A DNA stretch of 9,631 bases, taken from positions 1 through 9,631 of the forward strand of contig JAPTWR010000112.1 of assembly GCA_028065135.1 (NCBI GenBank). Reading direction: 5' to 3'. The notes under the pieces were generated by a model. It saw only the letters and a program-made list of their open reading frames with translations, was not told where the DNA came from and searched no databases. Source of the DNA: Acidithiobacillus sp. Its GTDB lineage: Bacteria > Pseudomonadota > Gammaproteobacteria > Acidithiobacillales > Acidithiobacillaceae. Shown one piece after another: positions 5,804-9,631 of the stretch. Each line of letters starts with the position of its first letter. The stretch's first letter is position 1. Position numbers and translations under genes: made by a program.

Positions 5804-8139
5804 TGGACGGGGGCATGGCTGTGGCCGGGGTTGTTCCTTGGCAGGACAGCTTCTGGCGGGCTCTGGATGCCAGTGATGTGCAGAGCGCGTGGTCACAGCA
5901 TTGTGGCCACATCTATGGCCGCAGACATGTTGCGGCGACTACTCCCTGGGTGCCGCTTGCGGAGATCCATGATCGTTTGAATTGGTTGGCCTGGTTGTCG
6001 CAGCGGTTTTCCGCCGGTTTTCTTCTCCCCGTTTCTGATCTTCCCGATGTCGACACTCTGCTGGTTCTGGCAGAGCGCCCTGGTGCTGTGCTCAGCGGGC
6101 GAGATTTGCGCGCGGTGCTCGATGTGCTGACGGCACAGAAAGGCTACGCCGCGGCTTTGCGCGAGACTCGGGATGCCCTGACCGGGCTGGCAGGTGAGCT
6201 TGATCCCCCGGTAGCCTTGTTGCGCCGTCTCAGCGTGGCGTTGGACGAGGAGGGTGAGCTCCTGGATACCGCGAGTACGGATCTCGCCCTTCTGCGCCAG
6301 CGCCTGCGGGTCAGCCGTAGCGAATTGCAGCGTTTTCTGCAGGGCTTTCTGCGTAATCGGGACTGGCAGGAATACTGGCAGGATCAGGTCATCGTGCAGC
6401 GTAATGAGCGTTATGTGCTACCGCTCAAAGCGAGCCATAAAGGGCGTATCAAGGTGATCGTCCATGACCGGTCGGCAAGTGGTGAGACTCTTTTTGTGGA
6501 GCCGCTGGCAGCCGTCGATCTGAATAATCAACTGGTCCAGGACCGGCGTGCCGAAATTCAGGAGCAGGAGCGCATTCTTCGTGCCCTGAGCGCAGCGGTA
6601 GGGCTGGAAGCGCCGGGTATTGCCGCCGCCCTGCGGCATATGGGCCGGCTGGATGCGGTACGGGCGGGACTGGAACTGGGGGACGCCTGTGGCGGGATTT
6701 TGCCCAAGGTCGATGCGGCTGCGGCATTTGATCTGCAGGCCCTGCGTCATCCGCTGCTTTGTCTGCGCCATCCGGGGCAGGTCGTGGGTAACGCCCTGCG
6801 TCTCGGGGCGGACGCGCGGCAACTGGTCATTACTGGCCCCAATACCGGTGGCAAGACGGCTATCCTGAAAGCACTCGGACTCAATCATCTGATGGCCTAC
6901 ATGGGATTGCCGGTAACTGCGGAGGGTACATTGGGTTATTTCCCGAAGTGCTTTGCGGTTATCGGCGACGCCCAGGATATCCACACGGATCTTTCCACCT
7001 TTTCGGCGCAGGTGCAGCGTCTTCGGGAAGTGCTGGAGCATGCCGACGCCCACAGTCTCGTGCTTCTCGACGAACTGGGCAATGGTACCGACCCGCGGGA
7101 AGGAGGCGCACTGGCCCAGGCGGTCGCAGAGGCCTTGCTGGCGGGCGAATGCTGCACGCTGCTCACGAGCCATTTGGAAGTGATGAAGCGTTATGCCCTG
7201 AGCCATGCGGGTGTAGCCCTGGCGGGTATGGGCTTTGATGCAGAGTCGTTGAAACCCACCTACCGTCTGCAGTGGGGCGTGGGTGGCGCGAGCCAGGGCC
7301 TGGTCATTGCCCGTCGCGTGGGGATGCCTGCACCATTGATGAACCGCGCCGAGGCACTCTATGCCGATGACCGGGAGGATTGGGAACGTTGGGAAGCGCA
7401 ACGGGGAACCCTATTGCAGGCCGCCCGGCAGGCTATGGACGAGGCCGTACTGGCGCGTGACGAAGCCACCAGGGTGGCCCGCCGCCTGGAACGCGAACTG
7501 GAGGCAGCGAGACAGGAGCGTGACAAAGCCGCAGCCGCCGCCCGCGCCGAATGGGAAGATATACTGGCAACAGCGCGCCAGCAGGTGCGGCAAGCCATTG
7601 CGGCGCTCAAGTCCGGGAGGGATACCCAGGCGGCAACGGCCGCTTTGCAACGTCTGGAGGTCCCCTTCCGGGCGGAGGAGCAGCGAGTGGACAGCCTGCC
7701 TGCGGTGGGGGCCAGGGGTTTGTTTCTGCCGCTCCGGCAGGTGACCCAAGTGCTGCGTGCGGACCCCGCACAACGCAGGGTGCAGATTCAATTACGGGGC
7801 AAGCAGTTGTGGGTGCCCGCCGCACAATTTGCCGTGGACGCCGCGCTGCAGATCCCAAACGAAACCGGCAGCACCCAGTATGCTACCCCCGAGGAGCACC
7901 CCTGGCGTCTGGACTTGCGCGGACAGCTTCGGGAAGACGCCCTGGCGGCGCTACGTCGTCATGTGGATGGCGCCGTAGCCGCCGGTCGTCGACAGGTCCA
8001 GATTCTGCATGGTAAGGGCAACGGGGTGCTTGCAGAAATGGTGCGCGAGTTTGCCGAGCAAGACCCTCGGGTCAGCCTATGGCGTATGGCGCGGCCAGAG
8101 CATGGCGGTGGCGGCGTCAGTGAGTTGGAGTTACGCTGA
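5803..8139 (+). CDS. mutS2: MutS2 family ATPase with C-terminal Smr domain
   Basis: A 778-residue protein, normal MutS2 length. It lacks the mismatch-recognition domains of MutS. The N-terminal half is the core/clamp region (NERYVLPLKASHKGRIKVIVHDRSASGETLFVEP is a family signature). The ABC-type ATPase has Walker A GPNTGGKT at 345-352, the DLSTFSAQVQRL signature, and Walker B LVLLDELGNGTDP with Asp423-Glu424. A coiled coil rich in Arg, Glu and Ala spans about 525-610, a KOW-like segment follows (VGARGLFLPLRQVTQVL…), and the Smr domain starts at LDLRG (703-707) with HGKG at 736-739 and ends in GGGGVSELEL. MutS2 proteins suppress recombination in some bacteria and in Bacillus subtilis act on collided ribosomes; which applies here is unknown. 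ATG at 5803 overlaps the yqeY stop; TTG 5800 and ATG 5815 are alternatives. dnaG follows after three bases. Confidence 0.95.
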   Translation: MDGGMAVAGVVPWQDSFWRALDASDVQSAWSQHCGHIYGRRHVAATTPWVPLAEIHDRLNWLAWLSQRFSAGFLLPVSDLPDVDTLLVLAERPGAVLSGRDLRAVLDVLTAQKGYAAALRETRDALTGLAGELDPPVALLRRLSVALDEEGELLDTASTDLALLRQRLRVSRSELQRFLQGFLRNRDWQEYWQDQVIVQRNERYVLPLKASHKGRIKVIVHDRSASGETLFVEPLAAVDLNNQLVQDRRAEIQEQERILRALSAAVGLEAPGIAAALRHMGRLDAVRAGLELGDACGGILPKVDAAAAFDLQALRHPLLCLRHPGQVVGNALRLGADARQLVITGPNTGGKTAILKALGLNHLMAYMGLPVTAEGTLGYFPKCFAVIGDAQDIHTDLSTFSAQVQRLREVLEHADAHSLVLLDELGNGTDPREGGALAQAVAEALLAGECCTLLTSHLEVMKRYALSHAGVALAGMGFDAESLKPTYRLQWGVGGASQGLVIARRVGMPAPLMNRAEALYADDREDWERWEAQRGTLLQAARQAMDEAVLARDEATRVARRLERELEAARQERDKAAAAARAEWEDILATARQQVRQAIAALKSGRDTQAATAALQRLEVPFRAEEQRVDSLPAVGARGLFLPLRQVTQVLRADPAQRRVQIQLRGKQLWVPAAQFAVDAALQIPNETGSTQYATPEEHPWRLDLRGQLREDALAALRRHVDGAVAAGRRQVQILHGKGNGVLAEMVREFAEQDPRVSLWRMARPEHGGGGVSELELR

Positions 8140-8142
8140 GCC

Positions 8143-9631
8143 ATGGCCAACTTTTCTCCCGCATTCATTGACGCCCTGCTGGAGCAGAGCGATCTGGTGC
8201 GCCTCATCGATAGCCGCGTACCGCTGAAGAAAAAAGGCCGGGATTTCTGGGCCTGCTGCCCCTTTCATCAGGAAAAGAGCCCGTCTTTCTCGGTCAGTGC
8301 CGACAAACAGATTTATTACTGCTTTGGCTGCCACGCCCATGGGAATGCCATCGGATTCTTGATGGCTCATGATCGACTGTCTTTTCCGGAGGCGGTGAAG
8401 GCGCTCGCCGACGAAGTCGGTGTCGCCCTGCCGGAAGACGGCCCTGCCGGAGAGCAGGAAAGTCTTCGGCCGCTGCGGGCGATTCTCGAAAAAGCCATTG
8501 GTGTTTACCGATCTGCTCTCGCAGAGCACCCGTCGGCGCAGGAGTATCTGCGTGGAAGGGGATTGAGCGATGAGATCATTGGGCGCTTCGAGCTGGGGTA
8601 CGCACCGTCTGCGGCCGGGTTTCTGAGCCAGAAACTGGGCAAGGAACCGTCGTTGCGCCAGCAGTTGCTGGGCGCGGGTCTGGTGAGCGGCCGTGAAGAT
8701 GGATCGGTCTACGACCGTTTTCGCGGGCGAGTGATTTTTCCGATTCGCGACGGGCGAGGACAGGCGGTGGGACTGGGGGGGCGCAGTCTCGATGGTCATG
8801 AACCCAAATACCTCAACTCGCCGGAAAGCGCGCTCTACCACAAGGGGCGGGTGCTCTATGGTCTGCACTATGCCAGGGAGGGGATGCGCCGAGCAGGGCG
8901 GGTGTTGCTGGTGGAAGGGTATCTGGATGTCATTACCCTGCATCAGGCTGGCATCGACTACGCTGTCGCGGCGAGCGGAACGGCCTTGGGGGACAGCCAG
9001 ATGGAAATGCTCTTCCGGGCAGCGCCCGAGTTGCTGCTCTGTTTCGATGGCGATACTGCCGGACGTAATGCGGCCTGGCGGGCCGTGCAGACAGCGCCGG
9101 AGCATCTGCGTGCGGGGCGTCTACTACGGTTGCTGTTCCTGCCGGATGGCCAGGACCCGGACTCGCTGGTGCGTGAACAGGGAGGCGCGGCGTTTGAATC
9201 GATGCTCCCGACCGCGCGTCCAGCCATCGATTTTTTTCTGGAGGAGTTGCAACGCCGACACAACCTCGCCGCAGAAGATGAGAAGGCACTTTTCCTGCAT
9301 GCAGCGCGCGATTTTCTGAAGCGGGTGAGCGATCCGGTGTTGCGGGAGGTTTATGAACAACGGGTGCAGATGCTTTGCGGATTGGCGCCCGTCGCCCGGC
9401 GCGCGCCGTCGCGCACACCGCGTAAAGCGACATTCTCCGCTCCCGGAGGACGATCGCTTTTTAAAACGGCTTTGCGATTATTGCTGAATTTTCCCGAAGA
9501 CCCCGCCTGGCAGGCGTTGGACCGCGATTTGCTGCCTTTCCTCTTCGACCGTGATCCCATGGCTGAAATTCTGGCAGAGGCCCTTGATATTTTGGCCAAC
9601 ATGACCCATCTAAGCTCTCACGAACTATTCG
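8143..9631 (+). CDS. dnaG: DNA primase DnaG, 3' end outside the window
   Basis: The open frame from ATG 8143 covers 496 codons to the window edge; typical primases have about 580-640 residues. DnaG makes RNA primers for chromosome replication. The N-terminal zinc-binding domain has Cys39, His42, Cys60 and Cys63 (CCPFH…YCFGC). The core includes YDRFRGRVIFPIRDGRG and PKYLNSPES, and the TOPRIM catalytic centre has LLVEGYLDV (Glu258) and CFDGDTAG (Asp302, Asp304), followed by LPDGQDPDSL. A basic, Pro/Arg-rich linker (around residues 413-430) leads into the start of the C-terminal helicase-interaction domain, which is cut off. GGAG at 8127-8130 lies 12 bases upstream of the start, so initiation may depend partly on coupling with mutS2. 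rpoD usually follows and is expected beyond the edge. Confidence 0.98.
   Translation, partial: MANFSPAFIDALLEQSDLVRLIDSRVPLKKKGRDFWACCPFHQEKSPSFSVSADKQIYYCFGCHAHGNAIGFLMAHDRLSFPEAVKALADEVGVALPEDGPAGEQESLRPLRAILEKAIGVYRSALAEHPSAQEYLRGRGLSDEIIGRFELGYAPSAAGFLSQKLGKEPSLRQQLLGAGLVSGREDGSVYDRFRGRVIFPIRDGRGQAVGLGGRSLDGHEPKYLNSPESALYHKGRVLYGLHYAREGMRRAGRVLLVEGYLDVITLHQAGIDYAVAASGTALGDSQMEMLFRAAPELLLCFDGDTAGRNAAWRAVQTAPEHLRAGRLLRLLFLPDGQDPDSLVREQGGAAFESMLPTARPAIDFFLEELQRRHNLAAEDEKALFLHAARDFLKRVSDPVLREVYEQRVQMLCGLAPVARRAPSRTPRKATFSAPGGRSLFKTALRLLLNFPEDPAWQALDRDLLPFLFDRDPMAEILAEALDILANMTHLSSHELF

Noticed and set aside
6418..7401. 327-codon open frame on the minus strand
   Set aside because: It lies wholly opposite mutS2, whose domains are unmistakable; the translation shows no recognisable family and follows from GC-rich codon use.
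8131..9105. 324-codon open frame on the minus strand
   Set aside because: It is the shadow of dnaG, whose zinc and TOPRIM motifs prove the + strand frame.

Overview
The window is a GC-rich proteobacterial chromosome segment made almost entirely of core housekeeping genes. The gene set (an encapsulated-ferritin-type protein beside hemW, an rph-rdgB pair, a compact sigma-70 factor, and an rpsU-yqeY-mutS2-dnaG operon) reminds me of Acidithiobacillus or a related acidophile. That is an impression from memory, not something the sequence proves. I see no transposase, integrase, CRISPR array, tRNA, rRNA or plasmid function.

Layout: (1) 1-267, 3' part of an encapsulated-ferritin (EncFtn) gene on the + strand, convergent with hemW (282-1439, minus). 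(2) A + strand LON-substrate-binding-domain gene (1464-2021) starts head to head with hemW and converges on a minus-strand single-domain cyclic-nucleotide-binding protein (2048-2542). (3) From a divergent promoter region (2543-2681), the + strand rph (2682-3410) and rdgB (3407-4030) follow with an ATGA overlap. (4) A minus-strand sigma-70 factor (3997-4854) overlaps the end of rdgB tail to tail. (5) A 287-base divergent region (4855-5141) carries good candidate promoters for both flanking genes. (6) The + strand operon rpsU (5142-5357), yqeY (5357-5803), mutS2 (5803-8139) and dnaG (8143 to the window edge) has junctions overlapping by one base or separated by three bases. This is the macromolecular-synthesis operon, with mutS2 placed before dnaG; rpoD is expected just past the right edge.

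How the genes work together: rph and rdgB pair RNA 3'-end processing with removal of non-canonical purine nucleotides. EncFtn and HemW both deal with iron or heme. The rpsU operon joins a small-subunit ribosomal protein, a tRNA-amidotransferase-like protein, a MutS2 ATPase with an Smr domain and the replication primase. The points most worth a second look are the EncFtn that ends without an encapsulin-targeting tail, mutS2 inside the primase operon, the compact sigma factor with an inverted repeat ahead of its start, the single-domain cyclic-nucleotide sensor with a C7 tract in its promoter, and a strong hairpin inside rph. I found no convincing wholly new system; most findings are regulatory or genomic-context leads.
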